Both the position numbers and the translations under genes were made by a program. 64,000 nt of DNA from Rhodothermales bacterium. Its GTDB lineage: Bacteria; Bacteroidota; Rhodothermia; Rhodothermales; UBA10348. The notes under the pieces are model-generated. The model did not search any database. It was not told the DNA's origin and was given only the letters and a program-made list of their open reading frames with translations. The DNA is taken from NCBI GenBank assembly GCA_024711125.1, contig JANJTM010000038.1:124001-188000 (forward strand), in the 5' to 3' direction. Below, piece by piece: positions 37,778-48,157 of this stretch (position 1 is the stretch's first letter; each line of letters begins with the position of its first letter).

Positions 37778-39262
37778 TCAGAAGGGAGCGTCATCGCCCG
37801 GCTCCCCGTAGCCGTCACCGGCCCGGCCGAAGTCGCCGGCGGGACGGGCGGACGAACTGGTATACGTGGTCAGGTTCTCGAACCGGGCGTGCTGGTGCAC
37901 GAACGCGAGCTTGACGTCGCCCGTCGGGCCGTTCCGCTGTTTGCCGACGATGATCTCGGCGATGCCCTCGGTCGAATTGCCCGCCTCGTCGACGGTGATG
38001 CCGTACCGCTCGGCCCGGTAGATGAACGCGACCACGTCGGCATCCTGCTCGATGGATCCCGATTCGCGAAGGTCCGACAACTGCGGGCGCTTGTCTCCAC
38101 CGCGCGTTTCGACCGCTCGCGAGAGCTGGGAAAGCGCGATGACCGGTACGTTCAGCTCCTTCGCCAGCGATTTGAGCGATCGGGAGATGTGCGCGATTTC
38201 CTGCTCCCGGTTTGCATTGCGGCTCATGGCCGTGGCATGCATGAGCTGCAGGTAGTCGACGATGACGAGCCCGATGTCGTGCTCGGCCTTGAGCCGGCGG
38301 CACTTGGCCCGCAGCTCGAGGATCGTGAGGCCGGGCGAGTCGTCGATGAAGATGGGTGCCCGGGAAAGGCGCCCCGCCGCGCGGGCGAGTCTCGGCCAGT
38401 CCTCCTCGCTGAGCCGGCCGGTGCGTGCGGCCTGGGCATCGACGCGGGCCTCGGACGTCAGCATGCGCTGGGCAAGCTGCGCCGAGCTCATTTCGAGCGA
38501 GAAGATGGCTACCGCTGCCGGGTGCTGGGCGTGCAGGGCCGCGTTCCGTGCCATCGCCAGCGAAAACGCGGTCTTGCCCATCGACGGACGCGCCGCAATG
38601 ATGATGAGGTCAGACCGCTGCCAACCGCCCGTGAGGTTGTCCAGCCGGCTGAAGCCGCTCGGAACGCCGGTAACCCCCCCTTCGCGTCCGTGGATCGCCT
38701 CGAGTTGCGTCAGCGTGTCCTTGATGACGTCGTTCATCGACGCCGCCGACCGCCTCAGCTGGGTGTCGGAGATGCGGAATATCTCGCCCTCGGCCGAGTC
38801 GAGCAGTTCGAACGCGTCGGCCGTGGGGTCGTACGCCGAGGAGACGAGCCCCGTCATGGTCTCGATCAGCGATCGCAGGAGGGACTTCTCGGCGATGATG
38901 CGCGCGTGGTACTCCACGTTGGCCGCCGTCGCCACTTTCGACGTCAGTTCGGTGACGTAGTAGGCGCCTCCCGCTTCGTCGAGCTGTTCCCGCCGCCGCA
39001 GTTCCTCGGTGACGGTGATGATGTCGACCGGGTTGCCGCGCTCGAACAGCGCCAGCATCGCTTCGTAGATGCGCGAATGCCGCCCCGAATAGAACGCGTT
39101 GGGCGGCAGGATCTCGACCGCCCTCGGAATCGCCTCGCGCTCGATCAGCATGGCGCCCAGGACGGCCTGTTCCACCTCGACGGCCTGCGGCGGCACGCGG
39201 CCGCCCAGGTCAGGCACGGGGCGCTCGAGGCGCGCGGGCAGGATGTCGGAGGAATCGCTCAC
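37778..39262 (-). CDS. dnaB: Replicative DNA helicase
   Basis: VPPQAVEVEQAVLGAMLIEREAI; IIIAARPSMGKTAFSLAMARN; VIVDYLQLM; GDVKLAFVHQHARFENL. Confidence 0.96.
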   Translation of the reverse strand: MSDSSDILPARLERPVPDLGGRVPPQAVEVEQAVLGAMLIEREAIPRAVEILPPNAFYSGRHSRIYEAMLALFERGNPVDIITVTEELRRREQLDEAGGAYYVTELTSKVATAANVEYHARIIAEKSLLRSLIETMTGLVSSAYDPTADAFELLDSAEGEIFRISDTQLRRSAASMNDVIKDTLTQLEAIHGREGGVTGVPSGFSRLDNLTGGWQRSDLIIIAARPSMGKTAFSLAMARNAALHAQHPAAVAIFSLEMSSAQLAQRMLTSEARVDAQAARTGRLSEEDWPRLARAAGRLSRAPIFIDDSPGLTILELRAKCRRLKAEHDIGLVIVDYLQLMHATAMSRNANREQEIAHISRSLKSLAKELNVPVIALSQLSRAVETRGGDKRPQLSDLRESGSIEQDADVVAFIYRAERYGITVDEAGNSTEGIAEIIVGKQRNGPTGDVKLAFVHQHARFENLTTYTSSSARPAGDFGRAGDGYGEPGDDAPF

Positions 39263-39284
39263 GAGTCCGTTCGCTGTCGTGGGT

Positions 39285-40082
39285 TCAGGTCGAGGTCAGT
39301 TCGTCGTATCGGCGACGGAGCTGCTGTACGTCGTCCCAGGTCGGCCGTTTCCATTCCGGGTTGCGCAGCAGCGCCGCCGGATGGAAGGTCACCATGACCT
39401 CGAGGCCGTGGAAATCGTGGAACTGCCCGCGAAGCTCCTTGAGGCTCGACTGCCGGCCGAGCAGCGAGTTGCCGGCCGTGCGGCCGACGCAGAGCAGGAG
39501 TTTCGGCCGGATGAGCGTGATCTGCCGGAGCAGGATCGGCAGGTGCGCCGCCACCTCGTCGGGCAGCGGGTCCCGGTTGCCCGGCGGGCGGCTCTTGAGG
39601 ATGTTCGCGATGTAGACGTCGTCGCGCTCGAACCCGATCGCCTTCAGGATCTGCGTGAGCAGCTGCCCGGCCTTGCCCACGAACGGTTCGCCCTGCCGGT
39701 CCTCGTCGGCTCCGGGCGCTTCGCCGACGACCATGAGGTCCGCCTCGGGATTTCCGACCCCGAAGACCGGGTTGATCCGGGTCTCGTCGAGCGGAATCAG
39801 CACGGTGCCGCGCACGTAGGCCTCCAGCTCGTCGAGCGTCCCGATGGACAGTACGGGCGACCCGACCGGGATGCTCGCCGCGATGCGATCGTAGGGGGAG
39901 GATCCCGCTGCCGGGGGCGCCATGGAAACGGGGGGAGGATTCGTGTTCTGCCCGGTCCCGGGGTCCGGGGCGGGAGCGGTGCGCACCGAGAGCGGGTCGT
40001 TCCGCAGGAGCTCGTACCGCCCGTAGACGTGCACGTGGTGCTCGACCGCGGCGCGCAGCAACTGGTGGACGTCGTCGAACAT
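39285..40082 (-). CDS. Type-4-like uracil-DNA glycosylase
   Basis: [59 protein letters not shown]...[18 protein letters not shown]. Confidence 0.92.
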   Translation of the reverse strand: MFDDVHQLLRAAVEHHVHVYGRYELLRNDPLSVRTAPAPDPGTGQNTNPPPVSMAPPAAGSSPYDRIAASIPVGSPVLSIGTLDELEAYVRGTVLIPLDETRINPVFGVGNPEADLMVVGEAPGADEDRQGEPFVGKAGQLLTQILKAIGFERDDVYIANILKSRPPGNRDPLPDEVAAHLPILLRQITLIRPKLLLCVGRTAGNSLLGRQSSLKELRGQFHDFHGLEVMVTFHPAALLRNPEWKRPTWDDVQQLRRRYDELTST

Positions 40083-40173
40083 CGGGAGCGCAAGGTGAAC
40101 CGGTAGAGTACGGCCTGCCGACGGCCCCGACCGGGCACGTTGCCAACGATTTCTCAACAGGGGCCGCGGAATC

Positions 40174-41394
40174 CTACCTCGGGGCGCTCACGCGGTCGAG
40201 CAGGAGCGACGCGACGGCGGCCTTGGGCAGGACCGGAAAATCCTCCCGTCCCCCTTCCCGCGAGAGCAGGGTCACCCGGTTGGTATCCGGGCCGAACCCG
40301 GCGCCCGTTTCGTTCGGATCGTTGAGCACGATGTAGTCGAGGTTCTTCCGCTCCAGCTTGGCCCGTGCGTTCTCGAGGCCATCGTGGGTCTCGAGGGCGA
40401 ACCCGACGAGCACCTGCCCCGCCCTTTTCGACGCGCCGAGTCCCGCGAGCACGTCCGGGGTGCGGCGCAACCGGAGCATGAGATCGTCGTCGGCCTTCTT
40501 CAGTTTCCGGTCGGAGGATTCCACCGGCGCGTAGTCGGCGACGGCGGCGGCCGCCACGACGAGGTCGGCGTCCGGGACCGAACGCACGGCCCGCTCGAGA
40601 TCGTCGGCCGAGCGGATGTCCACGCGGTCCACGCCCGCCGGGGTTTCGAGCGACGTCGGTCCCGTGACCAGCGTGACGCGGGCGCCGCGCCGGGCCGCCT
40701 CGGCGGCGACGGCGAATCCCATGGTGCCCGTCGAGCGGTTCGACAGGAATCGCACCGGGTCCAGGTCCTCGACCGTCGGGCCCGCGGTCACCAGTACGTG
40801 GCGGCCGGCCAGCGACCGGTCTTCCGGCGCGGCAGCCCCCAGCATGCGCGCGATGCGCTCGAAGATGGCGGCGGGATCGGGAAGCCGGCCCTTCCCGACC
40901 AGGCCGCTCGCGAGTTCCCCCTCCTCGGGCGGCATGACGTGCACGCCGTGGCGCACGAGCAAGGCGAGGTTCTCCTGCGTGGCCGGGTGCTCGAACATGT
41001 CGTGATCCATCGCCGGGCAGACGAGGACGGGGCAGGCGGCCGACAGGTAAACGGCAGTCAGCATGGAATCGCAGTGCCCGTGGGCCAGCTTGGCCATCGT
41101 GTTGGCCGTCAGCGGCGCGACGACGAGCAGTTCGCCCCAGCGGCCGAGGTGCACGTGCCGGGTCCAGCTTCCGTTCGGAGCATCCGGGACCAGGTCCACC
41201 AGCACCTCCCGCTCCGACAGCGTGCCGAGCGTCAGGGGCGTCACGAACCGTGTCGCCTCCCGGGTCATGAGCACCTGCACCAGGGCACCGGCCTTCTTGA
41301 GCAGGCGCACGAGCTCGGCGGTCTTGTAGGCCGCGATTCCGCCCGTGACCCCGAGGAGGACGCGTCGGCCCGCCAACGGCTTGGGATCGGACAT
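40174..41394 (-). CDS. coaBC: Bifunctional phosphopantothenoylcysteine decarboxylase/synthase
   Basis: MSDPKPLAGRRVLLGVTGGIAAYKTAELVRLLKKAG; VLVTAGPTVEDLDPVRFLSNRSTGTMGFAVAAEAARRGA. Confidence 0.95.
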   Translation of the reverse strand: MSDPKPLAGRRVLLGVTGGIAAYKTAELVRLLKKAGALVQVLMTREATRFVTPLTLGTLSEREVLVDLVPDAPNGSWTRHVHLGRWGELLVVAPLTANTMAKLAHGHCDSMLTAVYLSAACPVLVCPAMDHDMFEHPATQENLALLVRHGVHVMPPEEGELASGLVGKGRLPDPAAIFERIARMLGAAAPEDRSLAGRHVLVTAGPTVEDLDPVRFLSNRSTGTMGFAVAAEAARRGARVTLVTGPTSLETPAGVDRVDIRSADDLERAVRSVPDADLVVAAAAVADYAPVESSDRKLKKADDDLMLRLRRTPDVLAGLGASKRAGQVLVGFALETHDGLENARAKLERKNLDYIVLNDPNETGAGFGPDTNRVTLLSREGGREDFPVLPKAAVASLLLDRVSAPR

Positions 41395-41402
41395 GGGGTG
41401 CC

Positions 41403-41984
41403 TCAGGTGGTGGAGCCCGACAGGAACGACCGTACGAGCGCGATCGTTTCGCCGGCCGCCCGATCCAGGTCGTCGTTGACGACGACGGCGTCGAACCGGT
41501 CGCGGTAGGTCAGCTCGTAGCGTACACGCTCCAGGCGGGTTTCGAGGTCGGCCGGCGTCTCGGTTCCGCGCAAACGCAGCCGGGATTCGAGGATCCCGTA
41601 GCTGGGAGGGCTGATGAAGACCACGAAGGCGTCCGCTCCGAAAACCCGCTTGACGGAGGTAGCGCCCCGAACGTCGACGTCGAGAAGGACCGGCGCGTCG
41701 GTCGAGGACCGTTCGACCTCCTCGACGAGCGTGCCGTACCAGCGGCCGGGGTAGACCTCCTCGCATTCGACGAAGGCGTCGTCGGCGACCCGGCGGCGAA
41801 AGGTGGCCTCGTCGAGGAAATGATACTCCCGTCCGTCCCGCTCCCCGGGGCGGGGCGGGCGCGTGGTCGCCGACACCGAAAAGCGCATCGACGGAAAGGC
41901 GGCGAGCAGTCGCGCCGCCACGGAGCTCTTCCCGGCTCCCGACGGGGCCGTCACCACGACGATGCGCGGTCCCTTACTCGACAT
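41403..41984 (-). CDS. gmk: Guanylate kinase
   Basis: IVVVTAPSGAGKSSVAARLL; FSVSATTRPPRPGERDGREYHFL. Confidence 0.95.
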   Translation of the reverse strand: MSSKGPRIVVVTAPSGAGKSSVAARLLAAFPSMRFSVSATTRPPRPGERDGREYHFLDEATFRRRVADDAFVECEEVYPGRWYGTLVEEVERSSTDAPVLLDVDVRGATSVKRVFGADAFVVFISPPSYGILESRLRLRGTETPADLETRLERVRYELTYRDRFDAVVVNDDLDRAAGETIALVRSFLSGSTT

Positions 41985-42858
41985 TCTCGATCTGCTCCTT
42001 GATCTTCTCGAGGTCCTCCTTCATCGCGATGACGACGTGGGCCACCTCGGCGTCGTTCGCCTTGGATCCGATCGTGTTGACCTCGCGGTTCATCTCCTGC
42101 GAGAGGAAGTTCAGCTTGCGTCCGACCGCCTCGGGCGTGTCGAGCGCCTGCCGGAAGAGGTCGAGGTGGGACCGCAGGCGCACGCACTCCTCGGTGACGT
42201 CGATGCGGTCGGCGATGTAGGCCATCTCCTGTTCCAGGCGCTCCGGGTTGACGCGGGCGTCCTGGAGCAGGTCCTCGAGCCGCTGCCGGAGCCGGTCCCG
42301 GATTTCCGGAAGGCGGAGCGGAACGCGGGCCTCGACCACGGCGAGGGAGGCCTCGATGCGGTCGATCCGCCCGAGCAGCTCGGTGCGCAGCGCCAGGCCC
42401 TCCTGACGGCGCATGGCCGACAGGGCCTCGAGCCCGGCCTGCACGGCCCGGCGGACGGCAGCCCAGGCGTGCTCGCCCGCGTCGGGATCCTCGGGTCTCG
42501 GCACGAAGAGGTCCGGGAAGCGCAGCAGGTGGTCGAGTTCGAACGGCACATCCTCGAGCCCGGCGGCCTCCCGGATTTCGTCCAGGGCCCGCCGGTAGGT
42601 TCGCACGGCGTCGGGGTCGACGGTGACGGAGCGCTCGCTCCGGGACGCCGAATCGAGCTGCACGCTCACCGAGACGCGTCCGCGGGACACGGCGTCCTTC
42701 ACGAGGCGCTGGACCTCGGTGTCCCGTTCGGCGACCTCGCGCGGAAGGCGGGTCGAGACCTCGCAGAAGCGGGAGTTGACCGAGCGCAGCTCGACGGTGG
42801 CGACGAAGCCGCCGGCTTCGGCCTGGGCGCGGCCGAAGCCGGTCATGCTGGCGATCAT
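41974..42858 (-). CDS. YicC family endoribonuclease/stress protein
   Basis: MIASMTGFGRAQAEAGGFVATVELRSVNSRFCEVSTRLPRE...; C-term SKANDAEVAHVVIAMKEDLEKIKEQIENVE. Confidence 0.93.
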   Translation of the reverse strand: MIASMTGFGRAQAEAGGFVATVELRSVNSRFCEVSTRLPREVAERDTEVQRLVKDAVSRGRVSVSVQLDSASRSERSVTVDPDAVRTYRRALDEIREAAGLEDVPFELDHLLRFPDLFVPRPEDPDAGEHAWAAVRRAVQAGLEALSAMRRQEGLALRTELLGRIDRIEASLAVVEARVPLRLPEIRDRLRQRLEDLLQDARVNPERLEQEMAYIADRIDVTEECVRLRSHLDLFRQALDTPEAVGRKLNFLSQEMNREVNTIGSKANDAEVAHVVIAMKEDLEKIKEQIENVE

Positions 42859-43003
42859 GGGGATCGGGGTTCGTGCGAGGAAAGGGAAGTGCCCAAAATA
42901 CGCCCGTTGCGGAACGGGGACCCGTCAGCGGGTGCGGAAGTCGCCGAGTAAGGCGCCGATCCGTCGGAGCAGGTCGAGCGTGCGGGCGTCCGGGGGTCGG
43001 CGG

Positions 43004-43163
43004 GGGGACATCGCTGCGCTCGTCCCCTGGGGCGGGACCGGGCGTCGGCGGGTCGCATCGCTTCGCTCGCTCCTGTGCGGGGTCGGGCCTCGGCGTGGGG
43101 ACATCGCTGCGCTCGTCCCCTTCGACTGGGCCTCGGCGTGGGGACATCGCTGCGCTCGTCCCC
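43004..43163. repeat. Three copies of palindromic 24-mer GGGGACATCGCTGCGCTCGTCCCC
   Basis: Copies at 43004-43027, 43097-43120, 43140-43163; last two within identical 36-bp direct repeats. Confidence 0.85.
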
Positions 43164-43265
43164 TGGGAGGTGGCGGGAGGGATTACGCCTGGGGCGTGGA
43201 TCCCGGGGTGGGGGGACCTTACATCGAATCTCCCGTTGCGCGGGCCCCTGGAGGGGGCCTGTCGC

Positions 43266-43318
43266 GCTCCGAGGGAGGGCACTACGCGAGCGAGCTCGCT
43301 CCGGCCCTCCCTCGGAGC
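43266..43318. repeat. 15-bp perfect inverted repeat GCTCCGAGGGAGGGC / GCCCTCCCTCGGAGC
   Basis: Arms 43266-43280 and 43304-43318; loop contains AGCGAGCTCGCT palindrome. Confidence 0.85.
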
Positions 43319-43320
43319 AC

Positions 43321-43356
43321 GAACGCCCGCTGCGCGGGCGCGCGCAGCGGGCGTTC
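43321..43356. repeat. 15-bp perfect hairpin GAACGCCCGCTGCGC / GCGCAGCGGGCGTTC just downstream of tRNA-Ser
   Basis: Arms 43321-43335 and 43342-43356, 6-nt loop. Confidence 0.85.
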
Positions 43357-43360
43357 GATG

Positions 43361-43448
43361 CGGAGAGGGAGGGATTCGAACCCTCGGTACCGGGTTACGG
43401 TACACACGCTTTCCAGGCGTGCCCCTTCAGCCACTCGGGCACCTCTCC
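43361..43448 (-). tRNA. tRNA-Ser(GGA)
   Basis: Reverse strand GGAGAGGTGCCCGAGTGGCTGAAGGGGCACGCCTGGAAAGCGTGTGTACC...GGTACCGAGGGTTCGAATCCCTCCCTCTCCG; long variable arm. Confidence 0.95.
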
Positions 43449-43555
43449 GGCTTGCCCCCGCGAGGGGGCGGGGGCTGTCGAATGCACCACGGCGGGCCAG
43501 GTTTCTCCGGGGCGGGCTCGACGGGAGCGCAACCGGAGGACGGGCCCGGCCGGGG

Positions 43556-44125
43556 TCAGACTTCCATGATTTCGGCCTCCTTGTGCTGGAGGAGCGAGTC
43601 GATCTTGTGGATGTAGTCGTCGGTCATCTTCTGGAGGAGGTCCTCGGCCTCGAAGCGCATGTCCTCGGGCAGGCCTTCCTCCTTCTGCATGTCCTTGATA
43701 TGGTCCTTCGAGTGCCGGCGCACGTTGCGCACGGCGATCTTGGCGTCCTCGCCGCGCGTCTTCGCCCCCTTCACCAGGTCGCGCCGCCGTTCCTCGGAAA
43801 GCGGGGGCACCGGAAGGCGGATGAAGGAACCGTCGTTGGACGGGTTGAGGCCGAGGTTGGCGGCCTGGATGGCCTTCTCGACGTCATTGAGCACGGACCG
43901 ATCCCACGGCTGCACGACGATGAGGTCGGGCTGCGGCGCCGAGATCGAGGCCATCTGGGCGAGCGGAGTGTGCGTGCCGTAGTAGTCCACCCGCACGTTT
44001 TCCAGCATCGCGGGCGATGCCCGTCCCGCCCGGATGGCGCGGAGGTCCTGCCGGAGGTGTTCGACCGTCTTGTCCATGTGGTCCTTCGCTTCGTCGAGGA
44101 CCATCTGCAGGCTTTCGTGGAGCAT
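43556..44125 (-). CDS. frr: Ribosome recycling factor
   Basis: VEHLRQDLRAIRAGRASPAMLENVRVDYYGTHTPLAQMASIS...; C-term LLQKMTDDYIHKIDSLLQHKEAEIMEV. Confidence 0.96.
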   Translation of the reverse strand: MLHESLQMVLDEAKDHMDKTVEHLRQDLRAIRAGRASPAMLENVRVDYYGTHTPLAQMASISAPQPDLIVVQPWDRSVLNDVEKAIQAANLGLNPSNDGSFIRLPVPPLSEERRRDLVKGAKTRGEDAKIAVRNVRRHSKDHIKDMQKEEGLPEDMRFEAEDLLQKMTDDYIHKIDSLLQHKEAEIMEV

Positions 44126-44142
44126 GGTGGTGCGGACTCGGT

Positions 44143-44907
44143 TCAGGCGCTTGCGGGAACGGCGGCCGAGTCCCAGTGGACGAGGGATCCGACGGGCTCT
44201 CCCTTGAGCAGGCGCAGCAGGTTTCCGGGTTCGTTGAAGTTGAAGACGACGATGCGCAGCGACGATTCGCGGCACAGCGTGAACGCGGTCAGGTCCATCA
44301 CGCGCAGGTCCCGGGCAATGACCTCATTTCCGTGGATGGACTCGAAACGCGTAGCGGACGGGTCCTTTTCCGGATCGGCGGTGAATATCCCGTCGACGCG
44401 CGTGCCTTTCAGCAGCACGTCGGCGTCGATTTCGAGGGCGCGGAGCGCCGCGGCGGTGTCCGTCGTGAAGTACGGGTTGCCCGTTCCCGATCCGAAGATC
44501 ACGACGCGGCCCTTTTCGAGATGGCGGATCGCGCGTCGCCGGATGAACGGCTCGGCGATCTGTTCCATCTTGATGCTGGACTGGAGGCGGGTCTTGAGAC
44601 CGGCCTGCTCGAGCGCGTCCTGCAGGGCCATGGCGTTGATCATGGTCGCCAGCATGCCCATGTAGTCGCCGTGGGCGCGCGTCATTCCCCCGTGTGCGTT
44701 TCCGACCCCCCGGAAGATGTTGCCCCCTCCGATCACGACGGCGACCTCGGCCCCGGCGTGTACCGCCGAACGGATCTCGGCGGCGTAGCTCGCAAGCACG
44801 TCCTGGTCGATTCCGAACTCCCGGGAGCCCATGAGCGACTCGCCGCTCAGCTTGAGCAGGATGCGGCGGTACCGGAGCGGACCGTCGACGGGTAGGGTGT
44901 CGGCCAT
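44143..44907 (-). CDS. pyrH: Uridylate kinase
   Basis: [53 protein letters not shown]. Confidence 0.96.
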   Translation of the reverse strand: MADTLPVDGPLRYRRILLKLSGESLMGSREFGIDQDVLASYAAEIRSAVHAGAEVAVVIGGGNIFRGVGNAHGGMTRAHGDYMGMLATMINAMALQDALEQAGLKTRLQSSIKMEQIAEPFIRRRAIRHLEKGRVVIFGSGTGNPYFTTDTAAALRALEIDADVLLKGTRVDGIFTADPEKDPSATRFESIHGNEVIARDLRVMDLTAFTLCRESSLRIVVFNFNEPGNLLRLLKGEPVGSLVHWDSAAVPASA

Positions 44908-45024
44908 GGGGATGGGGAACGGGGTTCCGGCAATCTACGCGGTCCGATGGGGCCGTTCAATCGACTCCCGACGGGGCCAAGGGCTCCCGTAGGCGGGATT
45001 CCCCTGCGATTCACGACGGAAACC

Positions 45025-45063
45025 CGAAAAAACGGGCGCGCCGGCCCACCGGCGCGCCCGTTT
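45025..45063 (-). terminator. Rho-independent terminator downstream of tsf
   Basis: AAACGGGCGCGCCGG-ccca-CCGGCGCGCCCGTTT perfect 15-bp stem with T run on the minus strand. Confidence 0.85.
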
Positions 45064-45080
45064 CCTGGATGCGGAAGGGC

Positions 45081-45911
45081 TCAGTCGCCCAGCGCGAAGC
45101 GGACGAACGTGCGAACGTCGGCCTTGGCCGCCTGCAGCATGGCCGAGACCGTCTGGGACGAGTCCTTGACGAACGGCTGTTCCAGGAGAACGTTGTCCTT
45201 GAAGTAGCGATCGAGCTTGCCCTGGGCGATGCGCTCGACGATCTGCTCCGGCTTGCCTTCGTTGCGTGCGACTTCCCGGCCGATCTCGAGTTCGTGCTGC
45301 TGGATCTCCTGCGGAACCTCTTCCCGCCGGGTGGCGACCGGATTCATGGCGGCAACCTGCATCGCGACGTCCCGACCGGCAGCGACGACGTCGCCGGAAC
45401 CGGTCGCATGCACCAGCACGCCGAGACGGGCGCCCGGGTGGATGTAGGCCACGACTTCGCCTTCGGTCACGGAGAGCACGGCGTGACGACGAACGTCGAT
45501 CTTCTCGCCGATCTTGCCCGTCATGTCGGTAAGCGACTGTTCGATCGTGCGTCCGCCCTCGAGCGTGAGTGCGAGCAGCGAATCCCGATCGGAAGGCCGG
45601 GCCGAAAGGACCAGGTCGGCGATCGACTGGGCATACGACTGGAATTCGTCGTTACGCGCAACGAAATCGGTCTCGCAGTTCACCTCGACGAGGATCGCCG
45701 TCTTCGCGTCGCCCGTGGCGGCGGTGGCGATGATCCCCTCCTTGGCCTCGCGGTCGGCGCGCTTGGCGGCGACCTTCTGGCCCTTGACGCGCAGGATGTC
45801 GATGGCGGCTTCGAAATCACCGTTGGACTCCTCGAGCGCCCGCTTGCAGTCCATCATGCCGACACCCGTGATGTCGCGCAGTTTCTTGACGTCTCCGGCT
45901 GAAATGCTCAT
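45081..45911 (-). CDS. tsf: Elongation factor Ts
   Basis: MSISAGDVKKLRDITGVGMMDCKRALEESNGDFEAAIDILRVKG. Confidence 0.96.
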   Translation of the reverse strand: MSISAGDVKKLRDITGVGMMDCKRALEESNGDFEAAIDILRVKGQKVAAKRADREAKEGIIATAATGDAKTAILVEVNCETDFVARNDEFQSYAQSIADLVLSARPSDRDSLLALTLEGGRTIEQSLTDMTGKIGEKIDVRRHAVLSVTEGEVVAYIHPGARLGVLVHATGSGDVVAAGRDVAMQVAAMNPVATRREEVPQEIQQHELEIGREVARNEGKPEQIVERIAQGKLDRYFKDNVLLEQPFVKDSSQTVSAMLQAAKADVRTFVRFALGD

Positions 45912-46014
45912 GGCAATGGCAGGTTGTCCGGACGGGCGAGCCCCGCTCGACCGTCCGGAGGGTCTGTGTTGGGAGGCAGGACGGCCGCAGGCACCCCGGG
46001 CCGACCCGTGCGAC

Positions 46015-46794
46015 TCAGTCCTCGTCTTCGGACTCGTCGTGGGCCTCTTCGGCGCGGCGCTCTTCGGCGGCCGCAGCCGTGGTTTCATGTACGTCCTTCT
46101 CCTTGTCGCCTTCCGAGACGGCCCGGGCGATCACCGCGGTGATCAGCTCGATCGAGCGCTGGGCGTCGTCGTTGGCCGGGATCGGAAAGTCGACCTGGTC
46201 GGGGTCGCAGTTCGTGTCGACGAGCGCGACGATCGGGATACCGAGACGCTGCGCTTCCTGGACCGCGATGTGCTCGCGGTTGATGTCGACGACGAAGAGG
46301 GCGCCGGGAAGCCGGGCCATGTCCTTGATGCCGCCGAGCGTCTTTTCGCGCTTCGCGCGCTCGCGACGGCGCATCAGGCGCTCCTTCTTCTTGAGCTGGT
46401 CCATGGTGCCGTCCTCTTCCATGCGGACGAGGTCCTCCATGCGACGGATGCTCTTCTTGATCGTCGCGAAGTTGGTCAGCGTACCGCCGAGCCAGCGCTC
46501 GGTAACGTACGGAGAGCCGCACTCCACCGCGTACTTCTTGACGATGTCACGGGCCTGCTTCTTGGTGCCCGTGAACAGGACCTTGCGACCCCGCTTCGCA
46601 AACCGCGAAACCGCGTCGGCGGCGGCATCGAGGTAGGTCTGCGTCTGGTTGAGGTCGATGATGTGGATCCCGTTCCGCTCCATGAAGATGTAGGAGCGCA
46701 TCTTGGGATTCCAGCGGGACGTGAGGTGGCCGAAATGGGTACCCGCCTTCAGCAGGTCCTCGATTTCGACGCGATGCTGGGGCGTCGTGGTCAT
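46015..46794 (-). CDS. rpsB: 30S ribosomal protein uS2
   Basis: [35 protein letters not shown]...[17 protein letters not shown]; acidic tail. Confidence 0.97.
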   Translation of the reverse strand: MTTTPQHRVEIEDLLKAGTHFGHLTSRWNPKMRSYIFMERNGIHIIDLNQTQTYLDAAADAVSRFAKRGRKVLFTGTKKQARDIVKKYAVECGSPYVTERWLGGTLTNFATIKKSIRRMEDLVRMEEDGTMDQLKKKERLMRRRERAKREKTLGGIKDMARLPGALFVVDINREHIAVQEAQRLGIPIVALVDTNCDPDQVDFPIPANDDAQRSIELITAVIARAVSEGDKEKDVHETTAAAAEERRAEEAHDESEDED

Positions 46795-46893
46795 TATGTC
46801 GTTCGGGTTGGTCCGCTACGTCCGTCGCCTGGGAACCCCGAGCCGGAAACCGGCCACCCCGGGGACCCATCGGGTCGTATGCGAGATGAAAAC

Positions 46894-46916
46894 GGCGGCC
46901 GGACTGTCCGGCCGCC
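46894..46916 (-). terminator. Rho-independent terminator downstream of rpsI
   Basis: GGCGGCCGGA-ctg-TCCGGCCGCC followed by TTTT on the minus strand. Confidence 0.75.
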
Positions 46917-46929
46917 GCCTGGCTCGAAA

Positions 46930-47325
46930 CTAGCGCTTCGAGAACTGGAACCGCTTGCGGGCCTTGGGCTGGCCGTACTTCTTGCGCTCGACCATGCGGG
47001 GGTCGCGCGTCAGGAAGCCGGCGTCGCGCAGCGGCTTGCGGTTTTCCTCGTTGTTCTCCACGAGCGCACGGGCAATGCCCATGCGGACGGCCTCGGCCTG
47101 TCCCGTGGGGCCGCCTCCGCGCACGTTCACGACCACGTCGAAGCGGTCCTGGGTGCCGGTGACGGCGAGGGGGGAAACGATGGCGCGGCGGCTCCACTCG
47201 AGAGGAAAGTAGTTCTCGAGGTCGCGGTGGTTGATGACCACCTTGCCGGTGCCGGGACGGAGGTATACGCGGGCGACCGAGGTCTTGCGTCGGCCGACGG
47301 CGTTCTGCTGTGCGGGTGCTGCCAT
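46930..47325 (-). CDS. rpsI: 30S ribosomal protein uS9
   Basis: [31 protein letters not shown]...[17 protein letters not shown]. Confidence 0.97.
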   Translation of the reverse strand: MAAPAQQNAVGRRKTSVARVYLRPGTGKVVINHRDLENYFPLEWSRRAIVSPLAVTGTQDRFDVVVNVRGGGPTGQAEAVRMGIARALVENNEENRKPLRDAGFLTRDPRMVERKKYGQPKARKRFQFSKR

Positions 47326-47350
47326 ACGGGAGGTAGGCGGAAAGGACGGA

Positions 47351-47794
47351 CTAGAGCGACAGCAGCTCGGGCTGCTGGGCTTCGTGCGGGTGCTCGGTGC
47401 CGGCGTACACCTTCAACTTCCTGAACATCTGCCGGCCGAGAGGACCCTTGGGGAGCATGCCCTTGATGGCATTCTCCACGATGAAGATCGGCTTGCGGTC
47501 GCGCATCTCGCGCGGCGTACGAAGGGTCACGCCCCCCGGATACCCGCTGTAGCTGAAGTACTCCTTGTCGTCCTCCTTCTTGCCGGTGAACCGCGCCTTG
47601 TCGGCGTTGATCACGATCACGAAGTCGCCGGTGTCCACGTGGGGCGTGAACGACGGCTTGTGCTTGCCCCGGAGGACAGACGCCACGTGCGAAGCGAGGC
47701 GGCCGACGACCTGGTTCTCGGCGTCGATCACGTACCACTTGCGCTCCACGTCGGCGGGGCGGGTACTGACCGTTTTGAATGAATTGACGTCCAT
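47351..47794 (-). CDS. rplM: 50S ribosomal protein uL13
   Basis: [50 protein letters not shown]...[20 protein letters not shown]. Confidence 0.97.
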   Translation of the reverse strand: MDVNSFKTVSTRPADVERKWYVIDAENQVVGRLASHVASVLRGKHKPSFTPHVDTGDFVIVINADKARFTGKKEDDKEYFSYSGYPGGVTLRTPREMRDRKPIFIVENAIKGMLPKGPLGRQMFRKLKVYAGTEHPHEAQQPELLSL

Positions 47795-48157
47795 GCTGCT
47801 GGAGGGCCGGAACGGGGCATCCGGCGCGTGCTGCGGTGTGATTGCGACTCGTGGTGGGAAAGCCGCAGTCGTGCAAAATACGCACATCGCGGTCCGGGGT
47901 CAACGGCGTGGGCCCTGCCGTGAGCCCTGGCGCGCTCGAAGGCCGCCGACGCGACCCCGGCAACGCGAACGTCTGCCACGCCCGGGCCTTCGGACGGTTT
48001 TCGAGGACTGCCCCAATTCCCGTATTCTTGACGAAGTGCCGTCCATCGGTCACAAACCGGTCGGCTCCCGGCTCCATTGGTCCCGGGGGTGGGCCCCGGG
48101 GGGACAGTCCGGTGACCGTCCCGAAGCCACCGCGTCACATCAACCATTGTTCCCATC

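Noticed and set aside
41394-41403. rpoZ between gmk and coaBC
   Set aside because: The intergenic gap is only a few bases; omega must be encoded elsewhere if present.
42925-43011. Small minus-strand ORF MSPRRPPDARTLDLLRRIGALLGDFRTR overlapping the first 24-mer repeat
   Set aside because: Only 28 aa, start lies inside a repeat, no recognisable homology or clear ribosome-binding context; may be chance.
43361-43448. tRNA-Leu
   Set aside because: Long variable arm fits Ser or Leu, but the anticodon loop CTGGAAA gives GGA, hence Ser.
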